64,000 bases of DNA from Kiloniella sp. EL199 (GCF_900313065.1 NZ_OMPU01000006.1:344021-408020); one strand, 5' to 3'; positions 35,734-45,171 are shown, counted from the first letter of the stretch. Notes: a model not told the origin generated them from the letters alone. Made by a program: numbers and translations.

Positions 35734-37119
35734 ATGACGATTAAAGTCCACAATACTCTTGCGCGTGAAAAGCAGGATTTCGAGCCAATCGATCCTAAAA
35801 ATGTGCGCATGTATGTCTGTGGGCCGACCGTTTATGATCTGGCGCATGTTGGAAATGCCCGCCCTGTTGTTGTCTTTGATACCTTTGCACGTCTGCTACG
35901 CTACGTATATGGCGCGGAACATGTGACCTATGCCCGTAACATCACAGATGTTGAAGACAAAATTATTGAAGCGTCTCTGAAATCGGGTGATCCGATCGAA
36001 AGTATTACCAAACGCACAACGCAGGCCTATCATGATGATATGGCAGCACTTGGGGCACTTCCACCTGATATTGAGCCTCGAGCAACGGATCATATTCAGG
36101 AAATGATCGACATGACGGCAAAGCTGATTGAAAAAGGGCATGCCTATGAGGCTGAAGGCCACGTGCTCTTTTCTGTTCAGTCTATGGCGGATTATGGCAA
36201 GCTATCCCGTCGCAATCGCGAGGATATGATTGCCGGTGCCCGTGTTGAGGTTGCCCCTTATAAAAAAGACCCTGCTGATTTCGTGCTTTGGAAACCGAGT
36301 AATGATCAACAACCTGGCTGGGACAGCCCTTGGGGCAAAGGTCGTCCAGGCTGGCACATCGAATGCTCTGCCATGTCACGCGTTCACTTGGGTGAAACTT
36401 TTGATCTTCACGGTGGTGGATTGGATCTTACCTTTCCGCATCATGAAAATGAAATTGCGCAGTCCAAATGCTGCAATGAGAAACCGTATGTTCGCTACTG
36501 GATGCATAATGGCTATGTAGTGGTCAACGGCGAGAAGATGTCCAAATCTCTTGGCAATTTCTTTACCGTTCGGCAACTTCTGGACGAAGGTCTGAACGGC
36601 GAAGCGTTGCGTTTGACCCTGTTGTCTGGTCATTATCGCCAGCCGTTGGACATCACGCGTGAAAAAGTTGCTGAGTTTAAGACACAGCTTGATCGTTTTT
36701 ATGGGGCTATACAGGCCGTTGAAAAGATTGAAGCCTCAACCGAAGAGGTTTCAGACGCTTTTCTCGATGCTCTGAAAGATGACCTGAATACGCCACTGGC
36801 CTTGTCTGTGTTGCATGACATTACCACGCAGCTGAATAAAACCACGGACGACCGTAAAAAGAACCGCAAGATTATCGCTCAGCTCAAAGGGCAGCTTTTG
36901 GCGGGTGGCAAGTTGTTGGGTATTATTCAGCAAGACCCGGACGTCTGGTTTAAGGGCGAGGGTGATGACAGCCAGAATATTGAGGCATTGATTGCAGAGC
37001 GTATCGAGGCCAAAAAGTCCAAAGATTTTCGCCGTGCAGATGCCATTCGTGATGAACTGGCAGCTCAGGGCATTGAGTTGTTGGATAGCCCCACAGGAAC
37101 GACCTGGAGACGAAAATAA
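35734..37119 (+). CDS. cysS: Cysteinyl-tRNA synthetase
   Basis: 461 residues, the standard length. The HIGH region with the first zinc ligand is YVCGPTVYDLAHVGNARP. Further zinc ligands appear in WHIECSAMS and LTFPHHENEIAQSKC, and KMSKS is in GEKMSKSLGNF. It charges tRNA-Cys in the cytoplasm. The ATG at 35734 follows GGGAAAAGACG. It is monocistronic after the gltX terminator. Confidence 0.98.
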   Translation: MTIKVHNTLAREKQDFEPIDPKNVRMYVCGPTVYDLAHVGNARPVVVFDTFARLLRYVYGAEHVTYARNITDVEDKIIEASLKSGDPIESITKRTTQAYHDDMAALGALPPDIEPRATDHIQEMIDMTAKLIEKGHAYEAEGHVLFSVQSMADYGKLSRRNREDMIAGARVEVAPYKKDPADFVLWKPSNDQQPGWDSPWGKGRPGWHIECSAMSRVHLGETFDLHGGGLDLTFPHHENEIAQSKCCNEKPYVRYWMHNGYVVVNGEKMSKSLGNFFTVRQLLDEGLNGEALRLTLLSGHYRQPLDITREKVAEFKTQLDRFYGAIQAVEKIEASTEEVSDAFLDALKDDLNTPLALSVLHDITTQLNKTTDDRKKNRKIIAQLKGQLLAGGKLLGIIQQDPDVWFKGEGDDSQNIEALIAERIEAKKSKDFRRADAIRDELAAQGIELLDSPTGTTWRRK

Positions 37120-37201
37120 CCTCAGGTGCAATCTCTATTAACGTCTTATGTTGTTTCTGCTCAAGAGATTTATAAAAGAGGCTTTCTTCTAGCGTGATAG
37201 T

Positions 37202-37705
37202 TTAAGAGCTTTCGCCAACTGAAGTTTCTGTCTTGGCTACATTTTCGTCATTCGAAGTTGGTGATAATAGCTCATTAATTATATTGTTAATCCGGCTTAG
37301 CTTTTCTTGCTGGTTTTCGGTAAGATTTAAGGTGTGACCATTGGGGCCAATATCAGTCTTAAGGGCCTTTGTGATCCGGTTATTCACGTATTCCAGTTTC
37401 CATTCCATGCCAAAGGGAATTTTTCCGTTGTTGGCTTCTGTCTTTGTGACTGCTTTATGGACCCATTTTTCCAGTGAGTTGATCTTTTTATCATTGTCTT
37501 TTACAGATGGATTGTTTGCTTGAGAACGATAGTCAATTTGTAGTGCCTTCAAGGCTTCTTGCGAAAGGGTAACCTTGTCTGGTGATCTAGGCTGGTTTGT
37601 CGGTGGCGTTTCACTTGATCGCGGGTGATCGTACGTCGAGAGTTTGGGGGGAACTCTTGGAGCGGCATTAGCTCTGTTTATATTATGAAATAGGTTTATA
37701 TGCAT
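37202..37705 (-). CDS. Hypothetical soluble protein with a DKVTLSQEA motif
   Basis: About 167 residues from the ATG at 37705, chosen because AAGG lies about 9 bases upstream; the longer frame from 37735 would include that site in its coding part. No signal peptide or TM helix. The first 50 residues are Pro/Ser/Thr/Asn-rich and probably disordered. Then comes DKVTLSQEALKALQ, a short pattern common in alphaproteobacterial proteins of flagellar or surface context. The rest is helical and charged, with WVHKAVTKTE and LTENQQEKLSRINNIINELL. I recognise no family. It converges with cysS. Confidence 0.72.
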   Translation of the reverse strand: MHINLFHNINRANAAPRVPPKLSTYDHPRSSETPPTNQPRSPDKVTLSQEALKALQIDYRSQANNPSVKDNDKKINSLEKWVHKAVTKTEANNGKIPFGMEWKLEYVNNRITKALKTDIGPNGHTLNLTENQQEKLSRINNIINELLSPTSNDENVAKTETSVGESS

Positions 37706-37888
37706 AAGCTTTTTCCTTAAGGAACAGGTATGCATAATGCAGCATTTTTTGTGCCAATAATGCCAAGCTATTGATCTTTTTCAGGTCATTAAGGCTATGG
37801 GATTTACTTCCCTGACATAGCATAAATTCCTGGGAAAAAGATGCCGAATAACAATTGTTCGAAAAAATCTCGATTTTTGGGAGTGGGG

Positions 37889-38539
37889 CTAGTTATTCGT
37901 AAAGGCAATACGAATAGCCATGCCGCCTAAAATTGTTGCCGTCGCCCAACGCAGCAATGTTTTGACACGCTGACTTGCTTTCACCTTTGCTGCCGCGAAA
38001 GAGGTAAAGAGGATAAGCACAACAAAAACAATGTAGCCGTTGATATTAAACAGAAGTCCTAAGGCGAGTGTTTGCCACACCACGTCCTGAGGCGCTGCAT
38101 CAATAAATTGAGGAAGAAAGGCGAGCATAAAAAGGCCGATTTTGGGGTTTAAAAGGTTGGTCATAGCACCTTCCATGATAATACGACCATTTTTATATCT
38201 GGGTGAGTGTGATTGTTTTCCGTTTTTGGTAGGGCTTTGTGATGGGGTGGTTAGAATTTTATAGGCGATGTAAAAAAGATAGATTGCACCAGCAATTTTT
38301 AGTGTCAGAAAAGCGGTTTCAGAGGCGGCGAGCAGTGCTGATATTCCCAATGCGGAAGCCGTGGCATGCACCATTGACCCCAAACTAATTCCCAAAGCAG
38401 CCAACAGCCCGGCTTTCTTGCCCTGATGAGTTGTTTTTGCCAGGACATAGGCCATATCAACGCCGGGCGTTAAGTTCAGGGCAATCCCCGCAAGAATGAA
38501 GGGAATAAGTAATGACAAGTCGGGAAGAAGCTGTGGCAT
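37889..38539 (-). CDS. LysE/RhtB-family amino acid exporter
   Basis: 216 residues with about six hydrophobic helices. The family signature near the N-terminus is ALNLTPGVDMAYVLAKTTHQG, followed by GLLAALGISLGSMVHATASALG. A middle loop is basic (SPTKNGKQSHSPRYKNG), followed by GAMTNLLNPKIGLFMLAFLPQF. Such inner-membrane carriers export amino acids such as homoserine, threonine or lysine; the substrate here is not predictable. A terminator lies just upstream, so it has its own promoter. Confidence 0.92.
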   Translation of the reverse strand: MPQLLPDLSLLIPFILAGIALNLTPGVDMAYVLAKTTHQGKKAGLLAALGISLGSMVHATASALGISALLAASETAFLTLKIAGAIYLFYIAYKILTTPSQSPTKNGKQSHSPRYKNGRIIMEGAMTNLLNPKIGLFMLAFLPQFIDAAPQDVVWQTLALGLLFNINGYIVFVVLILFTSFAAAKVKASQRVKTLLRWATATILGGMAIRIAFTNN

Positions 38540-38550
38540 GTTTATGACTC

Positions 38551-38593
38551 ATAAAAAAAAAGCCCGTAAGATCTCATTTATCCTACGGGCTTT
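38551..38593 (-). terminator. Terminator after the first DUF805 gene
   Basis: On the minus strand, AAAGCCCGTAG pairs with CTTACGGGCTTT and is followed by a run of T. It lies between the DUF805 gene at 38611 and the LysE gene. Confidence 0.85.
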
Positions 38594-38610
38594 ATGATCA
38601 ATGAAAAGCT

Positions 38611-39048
38611 TTATTCAAAAACTTCGTTGATATTCTGTTCTTCCGGGAAACGTGATGGGCCAAAACGATTTGGACCTGCTGTTCCTCTTAAGAAGCCACA
38701 TTCAATAAGAACCCAGAAAGCACCGATGATTGGAACAAAAATAATAAGGGTCCACCAGCCGCTTTTATCTCGATCGTGCCAACGTTTAATGAGGACGACG
38801 ATAGAAGGATAGAGGCCAACGATTGCGAATATAGTGCTAAATAAACCACCGCCAGCTTCGATGCTGTAGGTGCCAATCATAAAGTCCAAAGCGATGAGGA
38901 CGATGTTGATGATGAAATATGGTAAAACGTATCTTAGCCAATAATCAGACCGCGAAATACGTCCCTTTGGAGAAAGTAAAAACCATTTCCAGGAAAAGTC
39001 CTGGCTACCTGAAGCCACGGGTGGCTGTGTCATTGTGGAATCTGTCAT
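38611..39048 (-). CDS. DUF805 inner-membrane protein (copy 1)
   Basis: 145 residues, four hydrophobic helices. Family features are GRISRSDYWLRYVLPYFI, IKRWHDRDKSGWW and the C-terminal tail GTAGPNRFGPSRFPEEQN. DUF805 proteins are small membrane proteins of unknown function, some linked to phage or stress. The ATG at 39048 has a GGGGGGA ribosome-binding site. A paralogue lies directly upstream, with very similar 5' flanking sequence and C-terminus, so the pair came from a local duplication. Confidence 0.92.
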   Translation of the reverse strand: MTDSTMTQPPVASGSQDFSWKWFLLSPKGRISRSDYWLRYVLPYFIINIVLIALDFMIGTYSIEAGGGLFSTIFAIVGLYPSIVVLIKRWHDRDKSGWWTLIIFVPIIGAFWVLIECGFLRGTAGPNRFGPSRFPEEQNINEVFE

Positions 39049-39179
39049 AAAAAAATCCCCCCAGATTCATTGAACAAAATATAAGCTAACTTAAAAACGA
39101 TTTAAGTTGGCGATTTGTATAACATTATTATAGTTGTGATTCTATTGTTTTGTACGCTTTGGCAGTAACGATGAAGGCT

Positions 39180-39587
39180 TTATTCAAAAATTTCGTTGAT
39201 ATCTTGTTCTTCCGGCAAGCGTGATGGACCAAAGCGGTTAGGACCTTTTGTTCCTTTTAATATGCCATTTTCGACAAGAGCCCAAATTGTACCAATAAAA
39301 GGGATAAAATTGATAAATATCCACCAACCTTTCTTATCTCGATCGTGCCATCGCTTGATCTGAACAACAACAGATGAGTATAGAAATACCAGCATGAATA
39401 TACTGCTTATAAGGCCATATCCCGAAGCATCGTCAAATGTCCCTAAAGCAATGTCGATAATGATAAGTACAATATAGGTAAAAAGGTACGGTAAAAAATA
39501 TCGTAACCAATAATCTGATCTTGTAATCCGGCCCTTTGAAGAGAATAAGAACCATTTCCAGGAGAATTCTTGATTACTTGAAGCCAC
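39180..39587 (-). CDS. DUF805 inner-membrane protein (copy 2), with shifted start region
   Basis: 135 residues from a GTG at 39587. It has the same layout as copy 1: GRITRSDYWLRYFLPYLF, IKRWHDRDKKGWW, GPNRFGPSRLPEEQD. The DNA upstream still aligns with copy 1, including an ATG with an AGG ribosome-binding site followed by GACAGATTCC. In this copy one extra base puts that ATG out of frame, where it encodes only 14 residues before a TAA. The main frame must therefore start at the GTG, without its own ribosome-binding site, or depend on coupling to the short frame. Expression may be reduced. Confidence 0.85.
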   Translation of the reverse strand: MASSNQEFSWKWFLFSSKGRITRSDYWLRYFLPYLFTYIVLIIIDIALGTFDDASGYGLISSIFMLVFLYSSVVVQIKRWHDRDKKGWWIFINFIPFIGTIWALVENGILKGTKGPNRFGPSRLPEEQDINEIFE

Positions 39588-39821
39588 AGGTGGCTGTTAC
39601 AATTATGGAATCTGTCATAAAAACCTAACTCTGTATATTAACTGAATAACACTGTTTTAGTATGTGCATATGTAACATCTTTATAGTTGTAATTCTATCC
39701 TGGAAAATTTGTATGACCACTAAGAAAGATCTTTGTTTACAAGGGCTGCAACATTGACCTTTTCGTATCTGTATGGTCAAAAGCAGATATAAATCAATTT
39801 CACAAAGAAACTTGTAATAAA

Positions 39822-41435
39822 ATGTCGTCAGGATCCGTAAACGAAAACCGCGTTTTTCTATTTGATTCCACGCTGCGCGATGGTCAGCAGACACAGGGAG
39901 TGGATTTCTCTGTTGCTGATAAAATTGCGATTGCGATGGGATTGGATACGATTGGCGTTGATTACGTTGAGGGGGGATGGCCCGGTGCCAATCCCACGGA
40001 TAACGAGTTTTTTAATGAACGCCCCGATCTGAAAGCGGCGCAATTCGTTGCTTTTGGAATGACACGCCGCCCCGGGCGATCCGCTGAAAATGATCCGGGA
40101 CTTGCGCCGTTGGTCAATTCGGCTGCGGATGCTGTTTGTATTGTGGGCAAGACGTGGGATTTCCATGTGGATGTGGCGCTGGATATTCCAAGAACAGAAA
40201 ACATCGACATGATTGGTGAGTCCATTGCCTTTCTGAAAACGCGTAAAAGCGAAGCGATGTTTGATGCGGAACATTTCTTTGATGGTTACAAGGCAAATCC
40301 ACAATTCGCTATGGATTGCCTGTTATCTGCGTACGACGCTGGAGCTCGATGGATCGTTCTTTGCGATACCAACGGCGGAACTTTGCCGCAGGAAATTCGC
40401 CAGATTGTCAGCGAGGTGACGGATAAAATTCCCGGCACGCATCTTGGCATTCATTGTCATAATGATACAGAAAATGCTGTGGCGAACTCTCTGGCCGCGG
40501 TTGAAGCAGGTGCCCGTCAAATTCAAGGGACTCTTAATGGATTGGGTGAACGTTGTGGCAATGCAAATCTTGTCTCGCTGATACCATCACTAAAGCTTAA
40601 AACGTCTTATGACATTGGTGTTAGTGATGAACAGCTCAAGCGTTTGACCTCTGTTTCTCATATGTTGGATGAACGCTTGAATCGTGCTTCATCCAGTAAT
40701 GCTGCTTATGTCGGACAGTCTGCGTTCACCCATAAAGGTGGTTTACATGTTTCGGCTGTTGAGAAAGACCCGAAGACCTACGAACACATAAATCCTGAGG
40801 ATGTTGGTAACAGGCGTCATATTGTCGTGTCGGATCAAGCAGGCCGTTCAAACGTTTTGGCGATGTTCAGGGATATGAATATCAATCTTGATGTTCAGGA
40901 TAACGGCAAGATGACAACCTTGCTGCAGCGGGTAAAAGATCGGGAATACGAAGGCTATTCCTATGATGGTGCTGAGGCCAGCTTTGAGTTATTAGCACGA
41001 CGTGCCTTTGGTGAAGTGCCGAAATATTTCTCTCTTTCGCGCTTTCGGGTCATGGATGATCGGCGCTGGGATGCAAAGCATAACCTTGTGACTGAATCAG
41101 AAGCCACAGTCCGTCTGGACGTTGGCGGGAATGAAATCATGGAAGTCTCGACTGGTAACGGTCCGGTAAACGCGTTGGATTGTGCCCTACGGAAAGCGTT
41201 GTTGCCGTTCTATCCGGAACTTGAGGACATGGTCCTGCTTGATTATAAGGTGCGCATTCTAACGCCACAGGATGGAACGCGCGCGGTGACCCGTGTGATG
41301 ATTGAATCGGGGGACGGCACAGGACGTAGGTGGACAACAGTAGGTGTGTCGCCAAATATCATTGATGCGTCTTATAATGCGATTAATGATGGCATTACAT
41401 GGAAGCTTTTCCATGAAAAAGCCAAAAGCATTTAA
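39822..41435 (+). CDS. cimA: (R)-citramalate synthase
   Basis: 537 residues. The catalytic-domain opening is FDSTLRDGQQTQGVDFSV, and the metal-binding HxH is in LGIHCHNDTENAVANSL. CDTNGGTLPQEI and GTLNGLGERCGNAN are typical of the CimA branch rather than LeuA. The C-terminal regulatory LeuA-dimer domain is at about 400-530. The enzyme condenses pyruvate and acetyl-CoA to citramalate, allowing isoleucine synthesis without threonine. trmJ follows closely but is unrelated in function. Confidence 0.94.
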   Translation: MSSGSVNENRVFLFDSTLRDGQQTQGVDFSVADKIAIAMGLDTIGVDYVEGGWPGANPTDNEFFNERPDLKAAQFVAFGMTRRPGRSAENDPGLAPLVNSAADAVCIVGKTWDFHVDVALDIPRTENIDMIGESIAFLKTRKSEAMFDAEHFFDGYKANPQFAMDCLLSAYDAGARWIVLCDTNGGTLPQEIRQIVSEVTDKIPGTHLGIHCHNDTENAVANSLAAVEAGARQIQGTLNGLGERCGNANLVSLIPSLKLKTSYDIGVSDEQLKRLTSVSHMLDERLNRASSSNAAYVGQSAFTHKGGLHVSAVEKDPKTYEHINPEDVGNRRHIVVSDQAGRSNVLAMFRDMNINLDVQDNGKMTTLLQRVKDREYEGYSYDGAEASFELLARRAFGEVPKYFSLSRFRVMDDRRWDAKHNLVTESEATVRLDVGGNEIMEVSTGNGPVNALDCALRKALLPFYPELEDMVLLDYKVRILTPQDGTRAVTRVMIESGDGTGRRWTTVGVSPNIIDASYNAINDGITWKLFHEKAKSI

Positions 41436-41472
41436 ACCCCAAAAGCATTTAGTCTAAGGTTTGATTTCGAAA

Positions 41473-42276
41473 ATGGAGAATACAGTGGCGGGTACTGATT
41501 CCACGCAACCGGATTTGGCTCAACCTTCAAACACAGGTGGTCCGGCGATTATTCTGGTCAAGCCTCAACTTGGTGAAAACATAGGGATGGTAACCCGTGC
41601 CATGTTGAACAACGGGTTAACAGAATTGCGCCTTGTAAAGCCGAGGGACGGTTGGCCGAACCCTGCTGCAGAGGCATCAGCGGCAGGTGCAATTGAGGTC
41701 TTGGAAAAAGCACAGGTTTTCGAAACGACAGAAGAGGCAATTGCCGATCTGCATAAAGTCTATGCCACGACGGCCCGAACACGGGATATGACAAAACCGG
41801 TTGCAGTCCCGCATTATGCGGCCAAGGAAATGCGCGTTTTTGATCAATCATATCAGAAGGTTGGCGTTCTTTTCGGCCCGGAAAAAGCTGGCTTGCATAA
41901 TGATGATGTTGTTCTGGCTGACACTGTGATCTCTGTTCCGCTGAATCCCAAGTTTTCATCTTTGAATTTGGCGCAGGCTGTCTTGTTGATAGCCTATGAA
42001 TGGTTTCAACAGGGGGTAGATGTCCCGGATGAAGAACTTTTGCTTGGTAGTTCACCATTAGCCACAAAGGACGAGTTGTTAAATTTTTACAAACGTCTTG
42101 AGGCAGCCTTAGATGAATCAGGTTTCCTCTGGCCGCCGGAAAAACGTCCAAACATGGTGCGAAACTTGCGGAATATCTTCCAACGCGCGCATTTAACAGA
42201 TCAGGAAGTCAATACGTTGCACGGTGTGGTCAAGACGTTACAGCTTGGTCCTCGGGTGCAAAAGCCGAGAAAGTAA
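41473..42276 (+). CDS. trmJ: tRNA (cytidine/uridine-2'-O-)-methyltransferase, TrmJ type
   Basis: 267 residues from the ATG at 41473; a TTG at 41461 is in frame but lies too close to the TAAGG. SPOUT-fold motifs are IILVKPQLGENIGMVTRAM, VGVLFGPEKAGLHNDDV and the knot-forming ISVPLNPKFSSLNLAQAV. The C-terminal helical extension, with NMVRNLRNIFQRAHLTDQEV, is characteristic of TrmJ. It methylates ribose at position 32 of certain tRNAs. Confidence 0.92.
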   Translation: MENTVAGTDSTQPDLAQPSNTGGPAIILVKPQLGENIGMVTRAMLNNGLTELRLVKPRDGWPNPAAEASAAGAIEVLEKAQVFETTEEAIADLHKVYATTARTRDMTKPVAVPHYAAKEMRVFDQSYQKVGVLFGPEKAGLHNDDVVLADTVISVPLNPKFSSLNLAQAVLLIAYEWFQQGVDVPDEELLLGSSPLATKDELLNFYKRLEAALDESGFLWPPEKRPNMVRNLRNIFQRAHLTDQEVNTLHGVVKTLQLGPRVQKPRK

Positions 42277-42289
42277 TTTTTTCTCGGAA

Positions 42290-42337
42290 AAAAGAGCGCA
42301 AGGTGACGTGATTAAACTTTCAGCCTTGCGCGCTTTT
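42290..42337. terminator. Bidirectional terminator between trmJ and the M24 gene
   Basis: A 14-bp stem with one mismatch (42290-42303, 42324-42337) lies between two convergent genes. A and T tracts flank it so that it can work in both directions. Confidence 0.75.
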
Positions 42338-42341
42338 AGGT

Positions 42342-43496
42342 TTACCCGTTCGAAATTAGATCAAGTGGCATTTTCGAGAGGTTTTCACAGCCGTCTTTAG
42401 TGACAACGACTGTCTGACCGGGGCACATGGCGGTGTTGTTTTCGCTATCCATCAGGATCATGTGGAGAAAGAATACCATATTCTCCTGCACTTCCACGGG
42501 ATTGCCATGATAGAACATCGGCCAGTCCATCCAGTTCGGCGCAAATGTTGCCCCAAGACTATATCCGGTGGCGTTAAGTCGGTGTTCCTGCATCCCTGCT
42601 TCATCGGCGACCCGCGCGTAGGCATCAAAAACATCACCGACAGCAGCGCCGGGTTTGAGTGTTTCCATACAAGCAGCCATGGCATCCGTTGCTACCTTGT
42701 GCATTTCAATCTGGTGAACGGTTGGTGTACCGATTACGATCGTACGCATCATGGCGGCGTGATAGTGACGATAGGCTCCAGCCCATTCCAGTGTAATCTG
42801 ATCTTCGGCATCAAGATGTCGGCGACCGGTGAAATAACGACAGAGTAGAGCATCCTGCCCTGAGCCAATGATAAACTCATTGCCGGGATAATCTCCGCCG
42901 CCTTTGAAGACAGCTCCTTGCATGGCCGCGAGAATGTCACCTTCAAATGCACCGGGCACGCAAAGTGCATTTGCTTCACGCAGGGCATTGTCAGCCAACT
43001 CAGCCGCTTTACGTACATATCCTAGCTCTGCAGGGCTTTTTATTACCCTGAGCTGGCTTATCAAGTCAGAAGCATCTTCCAGACGACAGAAACAGTCCAG
43101 TGCAGCATATAGACGGCGACCGTTTCGTGCTGTTAATCCATAGGCTTCAAGCTCGACTCCAAAGGTCTTATCTTTCCCACCATGTTCTTCGAGAATCTTT
43201 CGAAGGTCCAGTTCGGGTGTTGCATCGGGGCCGTCAACCCATACTCTGACATCGTCGATAATGGATGTATGCCTTGCTTGTCGTAGATCTGCCGATCTGG
43301 TCAGCAACGTCATTGTTCCGTCGGAACCGAGATAAAGACACTGGAAGAAAACATAACCAAAAGTGTCATATCCAGTTAGGTAAAACATTGATTCTTGACG
43401 GAAAATAAGCATCCCGTCCAAGTTACGCTTTACCATCTCTTCAATAGTTTTTTGACGGCGTTGGGCCAGTTCTTCTTCGGAAAAGTGGATTGCCAT
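42342..43496 (-). CDS. M24-fold hydrolase without metal ligands (creatinase / ectoine hydrolase-like)
   Basis: 384 residues from the ATG at 43496, chosen for its GAGG about 8 bases upstream; a longer frame to 43634 has unlikely sequence. The fold is that of aminopeptidase P/creatinase, with an N-terminal creatinase domain to about 145. The five metal ligands of M24 peptidases (D, D, H, E, E) appear replaced. LEWAGAYRHYHAAMMRT has Glu237 and Ala for the two Asp, Tyr312 stands for His, His345 for the first Glu and Gln361 for the second. It may therefore be a metal-free C-N hydrolase like creatinase or DoeA ectoine hydrolase rather than a peptidase. No ectoine genes are adjacent. Confidence 0.82.
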   Translation of the reverse strand: MAIHFSEEELAQRRQKTIEEMVKRNLDGMLIFRQESMFYLTGYDTFGYVFFQCLYLGSDGTMTLLTRSADLRQARHTSIIDDVRVWVDGPDATPELDLRKILEEHGGKDKTFGVELEAYGLTARNGRRLYAALDCFCRLEDASDLISQLRVIKSPAELGYVRKAAELADNALREANALCVPGAFEGDILAAMQGAVFKGGGDYPGNEFIIGSGQDALLCRYFTGRRHLDAEDQITLEWAGAYRHYHAAMMRTIVIGTPTVHQIEMHKVATDAMAACMETLKPGAAVGDVFDAYARVADEAGMQEHRLNATGYSLGATFAPNWMDWPMFYHGNPVEVQENMVFFLHMILMDSENNTAMCPGQTVVVTKDGCENLSKMPLDLISNG

Positions 43497-43721
43497 TGGC
43501 TTAACCTCGTAAAATGGGTAGTTCTGCTGACCTGCAGGAAAGATATAGAAATGTATCTTACGCAGGCTTTGCAATCTGTACAGCGAGAAATAGGTTTGAC
43601 TTTTGGATGTGTATCCGTATAGTCGCGCCTGCATTCCCGGGAAAGTGGGGCGGCCACAGGCCTGTTCCCCGTCCTTGATTGGAACTACCGGGACACCAAA
43701 CTTAATATATAGGATATCGAA

Positions 43722-44339
43722 ATGTCCAAGCGTATCGCTGCTAAATATAAAATTAACCGCCGTCTTGGCGTTAATCTTTGGGGTCGCCCAAAAAGCCCCC
43801 TAAACCGTCGTGACTACGGCCCTGGTCAGCATGGCCAACGCCGCAAAGGTAAGACTTCTGACTTTGGTACACAGCTTATGGCCAAACAGAAGCTCAAAGG
43901 TTACTACGGCAACATCGGTGAAAAACAGTTCCGTCGTTACTTTGCAGAAGCCAACCGTCGTAAAGGCGATACAGGTCAGAACCTTGTTGGCATTCTTGAA
44001 AGTCGTCTGGATGCCGTTATTTATCGTGCGAAATTCGTACCTACAGTATTTGCTGCGCGTCAATTCGTGAACCACGGGCACGTTACTGTTAATGGTAAAA
44101 AAGTGAACATTCCTTCCTATCAAGTTAAAGAAGGCGATGTGATCGAAGTTAAAGAGAAAAGCCGTCAGATCCCTATGGTTCTGGAAGCTGTTGAATCTGT
44201 TGAGCGTGAAGTTCCAGAATATGTAAATTCCGACCTGAAAGCGATGAAAGCTACTTTCGTTCGCGTTCCTGAACTTGCTGATATTCCTTATCCAGTTCAA
44301 ATGGAACCAAACCTGATCATCGAATTTTACTCCCGCTAA
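43722..44339 (+). CDS. rpsD: 30S ribosomal protein S4
   Basis: 205 residues, the standard size. It starts [20 protein letters not shown] and contains the S4 RNA-binding domain at about 95-155 ([36 protein letters not shown]). It binds 16S rRNA early in 30S assembly. AGGATATCGAA precedes the ATG, and a strong terminator follows, so the gene is monocistronic. rpsD next to the grxD-bolA-pur block is a common alphaproteobacterial order. Confidence 0.98.
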   Translation: MSKRIAAKYKINRRLGVNLWGRPKSPLNRRDYGPGQHGQRRKGKTSDFGTQLMAKQKLKGYYGNIGEKQFRRYFAEANRRKGDTGQNLVGILESRLDAVIYRAKFVPTVFAARQFVNHGHVTVNGKKVNIPSYQVKEGDVIEVKEKSRQIPMVLEAVESVEREVPEYVNSDLKAMKATFVRVPELADIPYPVQMEPNLIIEFYSR

Positions 44340-44387
44340 TCGGGACGAAAATTCTGTCGGCAGCTTTGTTGACATTAAATGGTTATC

Positions 44388-44422
44388 AAAAAAGGTTGTC
44401 AGTTTTACTGGCAACCTTTTTT
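44388..44422 (+). terminator. Terminator of rpsD
   Basis: A perfect stem of about 15 bp, AAAAAAGGTTGTCAG with CTGGCAACCTTTTTT (one G-U), loop TTTTA, ending in T-run. Confidence 0.93.
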
Positions 44423-44484
44423 GTTTGAGTGAACTCAAAGCTTATATTCTCTAGTATGTCTATATTGCTCCTCGGGATGTTTAG

Positions 44485-44823
44485 CTAAAAGCTTTCAATC
44501 CCTGGAATTGTGCATTCGCCTCTTGTGAAAACCTGTTTTACATGACCAAAGCGATGTTGGACTATTTTTAGATATCCTTTGCAGTCATGGAAGCGAATAA
44601 AGGTGTCATAGCCTTGGATACGCTGTCTTCTGCTATTGCTGATACCACGTTCGAGTGTGGTTTGGGATTTGATGGTATTCTGGTCAATATTGTACTTGAT
44701 AAGTACTTCTTGCATCTGATCTGGGTAGGGATTTGGCGCTGCCGCATGTGTAGGCGACACTATGGTATTACTCAGAGTAAGAGTAGTACTCAAAGCGAAA
44801 GCTGTGAAGGTAAAGTATTTCAT
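44485..44823 (-). CDS. Small secreted protein of unknown function
   Basis: 112 residues. A convincing signal peptide is present (YFTFTAFALSTTLTLSN, then PTHAAAP). The mature part of about 85 residues is basic and has two cysteines, in FHDCKGYLKIVQ and RGECTIPG, which could form a disulfide in the periplasm. I recognise no family. The ATG at 44823 follows AGAGATGACG. It stands alone between the rpsD terminator and an AT-rich region. Confidence 0.78.
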   Translation of the reverse strand: MKYFTFTAFALSTTLTLSNTIVSPTHAAAPNPYPDQMQEVLIKYNIDQNTIKSQTTLERGISNSRRQRIQGYDTFIRFHDCKGYLKIVQHRFGHVKQVFTRGECTIPGIESF

Positions 44824-45143
44824 TGATCGTCATCTCTTTAGGTATCGTTGTCGGGGGGTAGATGATTTATAAGTGGTTGTAGCTAAAGAGATTTAAATGT
44901 TTGATTGGAACTAAAAATATCATCTTATTGTGATGTTTTTTTGAGTTTAATAAATACCATATGGAACTCTATATGTTGAAAAAGTTCAGAACGGTTTTCA
45001 AATATGGTAGATGTAATTCTTTCTAAGTATTTATATATAATGCCTTAATTAATTTTCTCGCTGAGAATAGGTATTATTGATGTACACCTGCTTTGAGTTT
45101 TCAAAGCTATCACAGTGATGTGAGATTTTCAGGCTGAGTCGAT
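44824..45143. other. AT-rich gene-free region
   Basis: About 320 bases, strongly AT-rich, containing the promoter of the secreted-protein gene. I see no coding sequence and no clear repeat. Confidence 0.6.
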
Positions 45144-45171
45144 AAAAAAGGCCGCCATCGGCGACCCTTTC
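45144..45171 (-). terminator. Terminator after grxD
   Basis: On the minus strand a GC-rich hairpin (AAAGGGTCGCC with GGCGGCCTTT, one bulge, loop GAT) is followed by a T-run. Confidence 0.82.

Noticed and set aside
41558-42151. A 197-codon minus-strand frame opposite trmJ
   Set aside because: Antisense to a well-supported gene, rich in Pro/Gln/His as expected from reading the complement; no ribosome-binding site.
43497-43634. An N-terminal extension of the M24-fold protein
   Set aside because: Sequence is basic/aromatic and unlike the family; the internal ATG has GAGG upstream.
43620-43721. A possible tRNA or RNA gene upstream of rpsD
   Set aside because: GC-rich but with no cloverleaf that I could fold; treated as promoter and leader.
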